Positions 12,401-21,420 of a DNA stretch of 64,000 bases are shown here, one piece after another (the first letter of the stretch is position 1; the number at the start of each line of letters is the position of its first letter). The stretch is from G963663315 sp965116335 (GTDB taxonomy: Bacteria; Pseudomonadota; Gammaproteobacteria; Arenicellales; Poriferihabitantaceae), in NCBI GenBank assembly GCA_965116335.1, contig OZ220677.1, forward strand, positions 682,001 to 746,000, given 5' to 3'. The translations under genes were made by a program, and so were the position numbers. Below the pieces are notes generated by a model. The model was not told the DNA's origin. It worked only from the letters and a program-made list of their open reading frames with translations, and ran no database searches.

Positions 12401-15400
12401 CCTGTACGGCAGTGAACCACAAAAAAAAGCCGAAATACGGATAGGATTATTTCTAAGCTGCCTGTACGGCAGTGAACACAGTTTGCGCAGAAAGCCAACG
12501 AGGAGTTGTTTTCTAAGCTGCCTGTACGGCAGTGAACGAAATGAGTGGAATGAATAAGTGCTTTATTGTTTTCTAAGCTGCCTGTACGGCAGTGAACTAT
12601 CAGATAACTTGAAAGCCCGCAACTTGCGTTTTCTAAGCTGCCTGTACGGCAGTGAACTTATCGCTGTCAGACGGCAGCACTTACCTTATTTTCTAAGCTG
12701 CCTGTACGGCAGTGAACTGCTGCCGTCCTTGATCGACTGATAACTGTTCTTTCTAAGCTGCCTGTACGGCAGTGAACGCGCATATCAAGGAGGAGCAGAA
12801 AAAAGACGACTTTCTAAGCTGCCTGTACGGCAGTGAACGCAATCTTACACAGATCGCTGCCCAGTTGCGTTTTCTAAGCTGCCTGTACGGCAGTGAACGG
12901 AAAGCCGAAGATGGTGCGACTTCCCTGCTTTTTCTAAGCTGCCTGTACGGCAGTGAACGATGACGTCGTCCAGATAAATTTCAATCTGGTTTTCTAAGCT
13001 GCCTGTACGGCAGTGAACATTGGTCTTTCAACGCGGAAAATTGCTGAGCGTTTCTAAGCTGCCTGTACGGCAGTGAACATCCAGTTTGCGGGGGATACGC
13101 CGGAAAAATGTTTCTAAGCTGCCTGTACGGCAGTGAACACGAGGATGGTCTGATAATTCCGTTCTTCGATTTTCTAAGCTGCCTGTACGGCAGTGAACAA
13201 CGGGATCGCCTTCATCCGCGATTTCCAACGTTTCTAAGCTGCCTGTACGGCAGTGAACAACACGGGCTGATTACAACCGGCGCGAATGTCTTTCTAAGCT
13301 GCCTGTACGGCAGTGAACTGTACGCCAGCCACCCGCGACATATCGCGCCATTTCTAAGCTGCCTGTACGGCAGTGAACATCATCCGTTATTGTTACCGAT
13401 ACAGTATCAGTTTCTAAGCTGCCTGTACGGCAGTGAACAATGCCATCTCTTCGTTTCCGGCCAGCTTCATTTTCTAAGCTGCCTGTACGGCAGTGAACAA
13501 TTTTCAAGCAGTCGACTCTGGCAGCATTGATTTCTAAGCTGCCTGTACGGCAGTGAACGCGGGTGCGATTGTCTCGCCCGGTTATTTCATTTTCTAAGCT
13601 GCCTGTACGGCAGTGAACGTCAGAGTATGACAGCGCGGGATCACCTCGGCTTTCTAAGCTGCCTGTACGGCAGTGAACAATCCAGCAGGACTGGACGGGG
13701 AAACGTATCTTTTCTAAGCTGCCTGTACGGCAGTGAACCGCCCGTAACGCTGACTATCGGTGCGCCTTCATTTCTAAGCTGCCTGTACGGCAGTGAACGA
13801 TGCCGCCGCCCTGATGGATAAATCGGTTGATTTCTAAGCTGCCTGTACGGCAGTGAACATTACCTCTCCGGCGTGCCTGGAGGATTTTGTTTTCTAAGCT
13901 GCCTGTACGGCAGTGAACTCTTGGCCACCGCCGTTATCGCCGCACTCGGTTTTCTAAGCTGCCTGTACGGCAGTGAACCGGTCTCGGCTCAGTTCAAGGC
14001 GTCATGGAATTTTCTAAGCTGCCTGTACGGCAGTGAACGGTTGGCGGCCAGAGCCGCCGCAATGTCTATTTTTCTAAGCTGCCTGTACGGCAGTGAACAT
14101 GTTCGTTTGAAACAGGATGGAAAGGTTATTTTTCTAAGCTGCCTGTACGGCAGTGAACCTTCATCCGGTTCGCGTTCAAACAATACGCCATTTCTAAGCT
14201 GCCTGTACGGCAGTGAACTTTCGGGGGCCGAGCTTCCAGCCACGGATTAATTTCTAAGCTGCCTGTACGGCAGTGAACAGAGAATGAAGAAAGTACTATC
14301 ATCTTTGCCTTTTCTAAGCTGCCTGTACGGCAGTGAACGAAGAATTGAGTTTGATAGTGTTTTTGTGCCTTTTCTAAGCTGCCTGTACGGCAGTGAACTC
14401 CGCCAAGCTCTCTGATATCGACCTCCTCTTTTTCTAAGCTGCCTGTACGGCAGTGAACAATTCGGCAAAGACTTCGGAGACCTTGAGCGTTTTCTAAGCT
14501 GCCTGTACGGCAGTGAACCCCATGTTAATACCGAAGCCACGCGCCTTGTTTTTCTAAGCTGCCTGTACGGCAGTGAACGGTTTCGCCAGGATGGAGCATT
14601 TCCTGGCGGATTTCTAAGCTGCCTGTACGGCAGTGAACTGAAAGCCGGATCGCAACCTATCAAATACTGTTTTCTAAGCTGCCTGTACGGCAGTGAACGA
14701 AGAAGTCATTACCGGCATAAATCACGCCAGTTTCTAAGCTGCCTGTACGGCAGTGAACAGGAATTTATGGGTCTGCAGGCCTGGTTCATTTTTCTAAGCT
14801 GCCTGTACGGCAGTGAACATCACGGCATTGGTGTTACCCGGACGCATGCCTTTCTAAGCTGCCTGTACGGCAGTGAACGATTAGTAAAATCCATCACCTT
14901 TTTCGCGGTGTTTCTAAGCTGCCTGTACGGCAGTGAACGATGGATGCAAGAGATTGGTTGATTCAGAGATTTTCTAAGCTGCCTGTACGGCAGTGAACTT
15001 CAACCGCGTCAAGGGCTGCCGCGATGGTTGTTTCTAAGCTGCCTGTACGGCAGTGAACTTTCATTCGCAAACCGCCCCGTGGTTCCTTTGTTTCTAAGCT
15101 GCCTGTACGGCAGTGAACTTTGTGGTTGTGGTAAATAGGGGGAAGTTAATTTTCTAAGCTGCCTGTACGGCAGTGAACCCTTGGAACCGCCCGCGTTGAT
15201 AATTGCTAACTTTCTAAGCTGCCTGTACGGCAGTGAACTCATAGGACTTTGAACGGACGCACATTCGATTTTTCTAAGCTGCCTGTACGGCAGTGAACGG
15301 TTTGTCATTTCAATGTAGGGTGCAACCGCTTTTCTAAGCTGCCTGTACGGCAGTGAACTTAACGAACCTCGCGCCAACCAATCTCTTGATTTTCTAAGCT

Positions 15401-17286
15401 GCCTGTACGGCAGTGAACCACCAAACGGTTACGGTTGCGGCGTTGCGGTTTTCTAAGCTGCCTGTACGGCAGTGAACGAGAATAGACAATCCGAAAATAT
15501 CTACTTGTATTTCTAAGCTGCCTGTACGGCAGTGAACAGCAGCATGAGCGACAATTCCAATCTCTGCAATTTCTAAGCTGCCTGTACGGCAGTGAACTCC
15601 ATGCGGCGGCGGTGCGGGTTCGGCGTCTTTTTCTAAGCTGCCTGTACGGCAGTGAACCCGAAAAGCGATAAGGCGCAGGATGACGCGATTTTCTAAGCTG
15701 CCTGTACGGCAGTGAACCAACCCTTCCCTTAACGGCGGTAGTCGCGTCTTTTCTAAGCTGCCTGTACGGCAGTGAACGGAACTTTATATTGAGGCGTTCC
15801 CGACTGGTTTTTCTAAGCTGCCTGTACGGCAGTGAACACGCGATTCGGGATATAGTGACTTCATTATTGTTTCTAAGCTGCCTGTACGGCAGTGAACGTG
15901 CTGTTGTACGAACCCGGAGTAAAAGTGATTTTCTAAGCTGCCTGTACGGCAGTGAACTCGGATACGATTTATTCCGCTCTATGGGATAATTTCTAAGCTG
16001 CCTGTACGGCAGTGAACATCCAGCCAACCGTTGAACTCGCGAAAAGTTGTTTCTAAGCTGCCTGTACGGCAGTGAACTGATCCGCAAGCATCCGGGGCGC
16101 GGGAAATATTTTCTAAGCTGCCTGTACGGCAGTGAACCTAAAACATTCTCATGGTCGAGAACGGATGACTTTCTAAGCTGCCTGTACGGCAGTGAACAAC
16201 GGAGATTGAAAACACTAAAACATTCTCATTTTCTAAGCTGCCTGTACGGCAGTGAACGCGCAGTTGAAGTCGACTAATCAGAACGGAATTTCTAAGCTGC
16301 CTGTACGGCAGTGAACAGCGGGCTTCCCGGTTGACATGACGATTGAAATTTCTAAGCTGCCTGTACGGCAGTGAACGAAGACGCCCGTGTCAATGCGCTA
16401 TCGGCACGTTTCTAAGCTGCCTGTACGGCAGTGAACGATTATATGGTTTATGCTGCGCTAATTGGGATTTTCTAAGCTGCCTGTACGGCAGTGAACCGCA
16501 AAAACCCGTCATCGGTTTTGAACCGGGTTTTCTAAGCTGCCTGTACGGCAGTGAACGTGGCGTTCCTGTTCACGGAGGAGCGATTGAATTTCTAAGCTGC
16601 CTGTACGGCAGTGAACATGCTGTCAGGATTCAATTCCGTGCCGTGAAATTTCTAAGCTGCCTGTACGGCAGTGAACACTGAACTGGCACGGGAAGCAATC
16701 GACAAGGGTTTCTAAGCTGCCTGTACGGCAGTGAACGGACAATTTGATCACCCATCGGTCACTCTACATTTCTAAGCTGCCTGTACGGCAGTGAACTCAG
16801 TGATTGATATATTGACCGTTGCATTAGCTTTCTAAGCTGCCTGTACGGCAGTGAACGATTTTATATCCGCGCTCTGTCAGAGGCACAATTTCTAAGCTGC
16901 CTGTACGGCAGTGAACGATCTACTCTTCCCCAGCCTCGTATGCTGTCATTTCTAAGCTGCCTGTACGGCAGTGAACAAGACCTGGCCGCCGCCTTGACCA
17001 CCATATCCTTTCTAAGCTGCCTGTACGGCAGTGAACCTGGGCTGACCATGCGCCCATGGCGATTCTCTGCTTTCTAAGCTGCCTGTACGGCAGTGAACCG
17101 GAATCGCTGGTCATCGTGGAACGCATGGATCCGATATCAGATTTCTAAGCTGCCTGTACGGCAGTGCTGGCAACGACCAACGCCGGATGTTTTCTAAGCT
17201 GCCTGTACGGCAGTGAACGAAAAATGTCATTTCTAAGCTGCCTGTACGGCAGTGAACTTTTCTAAGCTGCCTGTACGGCAGTGAAC
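3450..17286 (-). CRISPR. Type I-F CRISPR array, 232 repeats
   Basis: A 28-bp repeat, TTTCTAAGCT... ending CGGCAGTGAAC on the plus strand, recurs every 60 bp. Read on the minus strand it is the standard I-F repeat, with stem CTGCC/GGCAG around the loop GTACA and the handle CTTAGAAA. From the repeat starts (3450 to 17071 in 60-bp steps, net shift +1) I count 228 regular repeats plus four irregular ones at 17142, 17191, 17230 and 17259. Spacers are 32 bp, with a few of 31, 33 or 34 (spacing shifts near 9869, 10290, 12811, 15450, 16289 and 17071). Repeats look almost invariant; one at 6990-7017 ends in G instead of C. The cas6f side is the leader side, so the youngest spacers are at the right. 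I saw no other array in the window. Confidence 0.98.
17142..17286 (-). repeat. Irregular leader-proximal end of the CRISPR array
   Basis: The last four repeats break the 60-bp rhythm. The repeat at 17142 lacks its last three bases (AAC is replaced by CTG). It sits 43 bp after the previous repeat and 21 bp before the next, counting a 28-bp slot, so it is displaced by 11 bp. Repeats at 17191, 17230 and 17259 are intact but are separated by spacers of only 11 bp (17219-17229) and 1 bp (17258). These units cannot give normal crRNAs. Either integration went wrong or the assembly is collapsed here. Confidence 0.85.
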
Positions 17287-17417
17287 AGAACCATGCGTAC
17301 ACAAAAAACTTGTTACAGCAACCACTTACGTTCACCATTGGCAAAATACCGATGAATTTCAGTGGCTACATAACTATCTGATTTTTATGAGTTTTAAAAG
17401 AGCGAGGAAAATAAGGG
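17287..17417 (-). promoter_or_regulatory. CRISPR leader
   Basis: These 131 bp between the last repeat and the stop codon of cas6f are A/T-rich, with runs such as ACAAAAAACTTG and TGATTTTTATGAG. They occupy the usual leader position of a I-F locus. The leader should hold the array promoter and the integration-guiding sites. I could not find a convincing -35/-10 pair or IHF site by eye. Confidence 0.6.
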
Positions 17418-18014
17418 TTAAAACGATGGGACTGTCGAACCATTCTTGCTCAAACCATAGGTACTGAAAACTCCTTTACCGTGGTTCTTATTGGCTTCTT
17501 CCTGAAGAATGATCAAACGATACTGATTATTGCTGCTCAGGCTTTTGATACGAACGAAGGGTGCGAGGGAATATTGCTCCTTGCGACCTTTGAAATACGC
17601 TAATGCCTGGTCTACGCTAATGCCTTCCCTCTTTGCTTTACGTCTAGCCATTTTGTGACTATTATTTTTCGGCTGACTACGTCTAAAGATAGCATAAGAC
17701 TGATTTTTTTCAGAAACATCGCGTATAGAGCTTACGTGCACGTAGTCTGTTAATCGCGAGAGCCATTGATTGATGTTTACAGCTTCCAATGTTTCGCTAG
17801 TCGGAGAAAACAAACGAACTTTACTGCCTAACTGGTAGATGTTTTCTTCAGTGTTACACCTGTATTCGGGAAAAGCGACACCAACAGGTACTGTTTTATC
17901 CGAATCCTGAATCTCAACCAATGCCAAGTGGAGTTGCTGATATACTTTTTCCCATAAGAAATTCAACGTAATGTCTACATCAGGCAACAAGGTTATTTCT
18001 ATGTAATTTCTCAT
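17418..18014 (-). CDS. cas6f: Cas6f/Csy4 crRNA endoribonuclease
   Basis: A 198-residue type I-F Cas6 that cuts the pre-crRNA at the base of the repeat hairpin and stays on the 3' stem-loop of the mature guide. His29 (in QQLHLAL) stands at the position of the catalytic histidine of Pseudomonas Csy4. A basic helix ARRKAKREG near residues 130-140 is the expected RNA major-groove contact. The C-terminal tail YGLSKNGSTVPSF fits the family. Length is normal (about 185-200). It lies 3 bp downstream of csy3 and is the last gene before the leader. Its substrate stem CTGCC/GGCAG is present in every repeat and also in the two pseudo-repeats at 21421-21495. Confidence 0.95.
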   Translation of the reverse strand: MRNYIEITLLPDVDITLNFLWEKVYQQLHLALVEIQDSDKTVPVGVAFPEYRCNTEENIYQLGSKVRLFSPTSETLEAVNINQWLSRLTDYVHVSSIRDVSEKNQSYAIFRRSQPKNNSHKMARRKAKREGISVDQALAYFKGRKEQYSLAPFVRIKSLSSNNQYRLIILQEEANKNHGKGVFSTYGLSKNGSTVPSF

Positions 18015-18017
18015 ACG

Positions 18018-19052
18018 CTATTCCTTTCCACTTTCACCGAACACACCACCGCGAACCAATACTGCCATAACATAATGCTTGTCATTTTCGTCTAATTCGC
18101 CACCTGTCGCGAAATTATCGAATAGTGTGAAGAAATCAGCTTTTTCTTTAGGAGTCCGATATGCTGTACCCCGGTTTGTTACCGCACCATACGGTTCAAT
18201 GGCAATCGGACCCGTGTTGACTTCATCATGCTCAGGATACCATGTGTCGATAGTACGAAGAGCATTGCCAATTTTCTGTGAGTGGATACCGGCAATATTG
18301 CCAATCTGATAAAGAATCTTGCTTTTCCCTCCTTTGGTATTGCTTTTGTCGAGTACTAGCTCTTCACTGGGGTAAACATCTTGTGCTTTGCCCACTTGTG
18401 CAAAAGCATCAATCTCTAATAGCAGATGACTTGTATTACCTGACAACGCATCAGCAATCTGATTCGCCAAAGCATCCAGACCTGGAGGGCTCATATCAAA
18501 ATCTCGTGTGCTTATTTCGGTAGCATCAAATTCCCACCCCTGATTTGTTCCACTAACCTTCACCCTTACCTCAATATTTTCTGCACCGACGCGGTTACGC
18601 CATAGAAATCGCGCATTGGCGATATTGGTTGCATAGCGTTTTGCCAATTCTGTAAAACCTTCTGATTTGATATAGGATTCAGCGGCCTGGGTGTACATCT
18701 GATTAAAACCGTCATGATTACACGCAGAGGGATGTTGCACACCGCTCAGCACTTTTAATGTGAAGTGAAGTTTCAAGGTGTCCTGATCGGTGTCTAACGC
18801 ACAACTGTCAACACGCTGCAAGTTTGGTTTCTCGACTTCGGCATTCAGCTTCAATGGATCATTTTTGATCGCTGCTTTTAGACGATTCGAGATAGTACCC
18901 CGTACAGACTTCTCCCTTAGTAGGAGAGGTCTGACCAAGCTATCGTTGTCGCGGTTTTCCCAGGTTGTTCCATACATATAACCATCTGATGGAACCAGTT
19001 TCTTTTCAAATGCCAGCACTGATGCAATATCGCCTTTTTTCGTCATGATCAA
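18018..19052 (-). CDS. csy3: Cas7f/Csy3 backbone subunit
   Basis: A 344-residue Cas7-type protein that polymerises along the crRNA as the backbone of the type I-F Csy complex; six copies cover a 32-nt spacer. It is recognised by its position, its length and family stretches such as ASVLAFEKKLVPSDGYMYGTTW at the N-terminus, split here by family variation, and RVDSCALDTDQDTLKL. The middle part (WRNRVGAENIEVRV) and the C-terminal GGVFGESGKE also fit. Csy3 thumbs flip out every sixth guide base, which matters for the pseudo-guide at 21449. Four bp separate it from csy2 and 3 bp from cas6f, so translation is likely coupled. Confidence 0.93.
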   Translation of the reverse strand: MIMTKKGDIASVLAFEKKLVPSDGYMYGTTWENRDNDSLVRPLLLREKSVRGTISNRLKAAIKNDPLKLNAEVEKPNLQRVDSCALDTDQDTLKLHFTLKVLSGVQHPSACNHDGFNQMYTQAAESYIKSEGFTELAKRYATNIANARFLWRNRVGAENIEVRVKVSGTNQGWEFDATEISTRDFDMSPPGLDALANQIADALSGNTSHLLLEIDAFAQVGKAQDVYPSEELVLDKSNTKGGKSKILYQIGNIAGIHSQKIGNALRTIDTWYPEHDEVNTGPIAIEPYGAVTNRGTAYRTPKEKADFFTLFDNFATGGELDENDKHYVMAVLVRGGVFGESGKE

Positions 19053-19056
19053 TCTC

Positions 19057-19965
19057 CTAAATTTGGGTAACGGGTTGGTTTTGTTGACAAAGGTACAAAT
19101 TATTTTCTAAATCGGCATGGTAATGCCAAAGCATATTATCGAGGTCACTAAAGCGATACGGCATAACGAACTCACCAAGAGTGACCACGCTTTCTGCAAA
19201 ACGGTGTGTTGTATCGGGGTCGCGTTGCTGTTCAGCAATGCCTGGCTCACTGATACCATGGAAACCTGCTGCAATAGGGATAATCCAGCCTTTTTCTTTT
19301 CGGCTGCTTGCCCATACCACTTTATCGTTATTGTCTATCGTGCTTGTGTGAGTGACTTTCAGGTAATCCAGCATGGCATCAATCGCATCCTGTCCATCTT
19401 CCATCGCCTGCCGCATCAGGTCGCGTCGCTCAATCAGGCAGTGGCCGGGCATCAGACGACGAAGTAACTCCCTTAAGCTGGCTTCATCTTTAATGATACA
19501 CCGCAAGGGTTTCTTACAATACAAGCTATCGCCACCAGCAAATTTCATTTCACCCTGAACAAGCTGGTCGACAACTTCTTCAAATTCATCAAAATCAATC
19601 AAACCACCGCCCACATCATACTCAAGCACTAAAGACACGTCCAGGTGACATCGTGCCTCCTCTATAAACGAGGAGCGGGTTCCATCTTTTTCCAAGGGAT
19701 TACCCGTGCCAATAATAGAATATACATAATCACCAACGCCTTTGTAGGTTTGCATATCTAAATCATGACAAACTACCGCCATACTCTTGAATTTGAGATT
19801 GGTATAACCCTTCGATTTTAATTTTCTCTCCAATGCGTGGCTCGCACCTAACCATGCCGTCATCGCGGGAAAGCCAATGGTATAGGGACTGGACAAGGCA
19901 TTTGCATTTTGAATTTTAAGGTGTGGGATCAATAGTATGTTTTTCATTTCAGCCACTCCTGACAT
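19057..19965 (-). CDS. csy2: Cas5f/Csy2 subunit
   Basis: A 302-residue protein of the Cas5f family, which together with Csy1 caps the 5' handle of the crRNA and takes part in PAM reading. The N-terminal stretch LLIPHLKIQNANALSSPYTIGFPAMTAW is highly typical of Csy2 (quoted in part: SSPYTIGFPAMTAW). The C-terminal part carries ASSRKEKGWIIPIAAGFHGIS and FVMPYRFSDLDNML, both common in the family. The start overlaps the end of csy1 by 22 bp. Length is close to the usual 300-330. No frameshift or missing region is seen. Confidence 0.93.
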   Translation of the reverse strand: MSGVAEMKNILLIPHLKIQNANALSSPYTIGFPAMTAWLGASHALERKLKSKGYTNLKFKSMAVVCHDLDMQTYKGVGDYVYSIIGTGNPLEKDGTRSSFIEEARCHLDVSLVLEYDVGGGLIDFDEFEEVVDQLVQGEMKFAGGDSLYCKKPLRCIIKDEASLRELLRRLMPGHCLIERRDLMRQAMEDGQDAIDAMLDYLKVTHTSTIDNNDKVVWASSRKEKGWIIPIAAGFHGISEPGIAEQQRDPDTTHRFAESVVTLGEFVMPYRFSDLDNMLWHYHADLENNLYLCQQNQPVTQI

Positions 19966-21194
19966 TCATCAATAACAGATTTGAAGTACGAGCGTTGGTC
20001 ATCCCCTATCTCCAGATTTTCTCCCTTAACAAGTTTTTGAAATGTGTTCAAAAACCAACGCACCAAATCTTTTTTGACAGATTCCAACCACTCGGTTTCT
20101 TCAGAGCGATTATCTACATATTTCTGATCGAGCCAGATTTTTTGATAATGGGATAAAGACTCATAGTTTTCAGAATCAGACCAGCCTGCATCCAGTCTTC
20201 GAACCATCCATACCCGGTCAACAATCTGCCCGATGATATTTTTAATGATCCACTCACGTTTATTTCGAACGTGCATATTATTACTATCGCCACTCAGTAA
20301 TTTTTGTAGTTCCTGAAAATCGGCCTGATAATCTTTTGTTCGTAAGGTATTTGATAAAAAGTTTGTCCGGGGTGGTTGTATTGGCCGTGACTCAAGTTCA
20401 GGAGGCACGGACCGGAGCAGGTACGAAGTTCCCCCATTCCGACTATTGAGCACACTTATATTTTGGGGTTTGGTACCACCGAAACCGATGACCCCGAGGT
20501 TGAAAACCTCTGAATACTCGTTTTGATGATATTTGTTGTTTTTCTTCGCTTCCCTAGCCGTCTTTGCTTCATCCGAGAATCTCATGAGGTTAATACGCTC
20601 TTTCAATTTAAACATCAGATTTGATGGCGAAAGAATCGAAAGCAAATGGTAATTATCATCAGTTATCGGAAAATATATCTGCTTGATTCTTTCGTCAGTT
20701 GGTGTGTTGCCACTTTTCTTGATGGCGAGCAAGCCTTCTTCCAGTTCCTCAAATGACTGACTAGGAATCGTGAACTGCCTTTTTATAGTGGGTGTTCTCT
20801 TTTCCAAATGATCCAGTATGGTTTGATTGTCTGCCAGCTGGATGTTCAAAAACGCATAAACATCCAGCGCAGCAGCATTACCGGAAGCGTCCAGTTCGGC
20901 ATCCACATTGCCGGTTCGCAAAAACCCATCTGCTCTACGGTTATCAGTGGGAGCAATGACAGAGCCAGCTTCTTTTTTCACATCCGGGTGACTGAATTTT
21001 GCAGGGTGGCTGGAAATAGACAATTGTTTCGCGCGTTTAGCATAATCAGGCAGTCTGGAAACCAAAGCAAACTTATCGTCTGCTTCTCGCTCAAGCTCGA
21101 CTTTTTCTTCATCACTGGAATTACTTTTGATTTTCTTCTCCAACCATGCTTCTCTCCGATCATCGAGAAAACCTTTAATCGCCGGGTCTAACAT
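19944..21194 (-). CDS. csy1: Cas8f/Csy1 large subunit
   Basis: A 416-residue Csy1 that forms the tail of the Csy complex with Csy2 and helps recognise the CC PAM. It opens with an alpha-helical charged region (AIKGFLDDRREAWLEKKIK). Family-typical stretches such as VIGFGGTKPQNISVLNSRNGG (quoted part: GFGGTKPQNISVLN) follow, then SVPPELESR and PPRTNFLSNTLR. Length is within the usual 400-440. A strong ribosome-binding site GGAGG lies 5 nt before the ATG (plus-strand CCTCC at 21200-21204). It starts the csy operon: 329 bp without a standard gene separate it from cas2-3, so csy1-csy2-csy3-cas6f is probably its own transcription unit with the promoter at 21377-21404. Confidence 0.95.
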   Translation of the reverse strand: MLDPAIKGFLDDRREAWLEKKIKSNSSDEEKVELEREADDKFALVSRLPDYAKRAKQLSISSHPAKFSHPDVKKEAGSVIAPTDNRRADGFLRTGNVDAELDASGNAAALDVYAFLNIQLADNQTILDHLEKRTPTIKRQFTIPSQSFEELEEGLLAIKKSGNTPTDERIKQIYFPITDDNYHLLSILSPSNLMFKLKERINLMRFSDEAKTAREAKKNNKYHQNEYSEVFNLGVIGFGGTKPQNISVLNSRNGGTSYLLRSVPPELESRPIQPPRTNFLSNTLRTKDYQADFQELQKLLSGDSNNMHVRNKREWIIKNIIGQIVDRVWMVRRLDAGWSDSENYESLSHYQKIWLDQKYVDNRSEETEWLESVKKDLVRWFLNTFQKLVKGENLEIGDDQRSYFKSVIDECQEWLK

Positions 21195-21227
21195 TGAACC
21201 TCCATTATTGTTAATATGCGGCTGGCG

Positions 21228-21353
21228 CTACGCGAATAGAACCAGCCGCAGACCTATGACTACCTGGAATACGTTACCAGAGTATCCACGGGCTTTGAGA
21301 GTGATGCCGCAAACCAAGCGGCATTTCTTCTTGACCCAATGCTCGGCAACCAT
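21228..21353 (-). CDS. Possible 41-residue leader ORF upstream of csy1
   Basis: Minus-strand ORF starting MVAEHWVKKKCRLVCG and ending GLRLVLFA. AGGGA precedes its ATG by 7 nt, a good ribosome-binding distance, and the start lies about 17 nt after the predicted csy transcription start. A second, out-of-frame ATG at 21358 opens a 32-codon ORF with two adjacent AGA codons. No family can be assigned; the GLRLVL tail is only vaguely like the end of formylglycine-generating (SUMF1) proteins. It could be a leader peptide, a CreT-like small toxin under control of the nearby guide-like RNA, or chance. No homology evidence is available. Confidence 0.3.
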   Translation of the reverse strand: MVAEHWVKKKCRLVCGITLKARGYSGNVFQVVIGLRLVLFA

Positions 21354-21376
21354 AACATAATCCCTAAATTATTTCC

Positions 21377-21404
21377 AATATATTTCTACTTTTATTCCTT
21401 ACAA
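21377..21404 (-). promoter_or_regulatory. Predicted csy operon promoter overlapping the pseudo-guide target
   Basis: On the minus strand TTGTAA (21404-21399) and TATATT (21382-21377) are separated by 16 bp. They match the -35 and -10 consensus at 4 and 5 of 6 bases and point towards csy1. Transcription would start near 21370, giving a leader of about 175 nt. Plus-strand positions 21377-21394, next to a CC at 21375-21376, match the pseudo-spacer at 21449-21466 at 15 of 18 positions. A Csy complex bound there would cover the -10 box and part of the spacer. Confidence 0.5.
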
Positions 21405-21420
21405 TATTCAGGTATTATTG

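Noticed and set aside
3564..17126. Long open frames across the array coding for FLSCLYGSE, VHCRTGSLE or SLPYRQLR repeats (up to 406 codons)
   Set aside because: They are the CRISPR repeat read in the open frames; the 60-bp period is a multiple of three, so frames stay open. They are not genes.
3450..17286. Self-targeting spacers against genes in this window
   Set aside because: I noticed none by eye, but a full alignment of all spacers to the genome was not possible, so this is not excluded.
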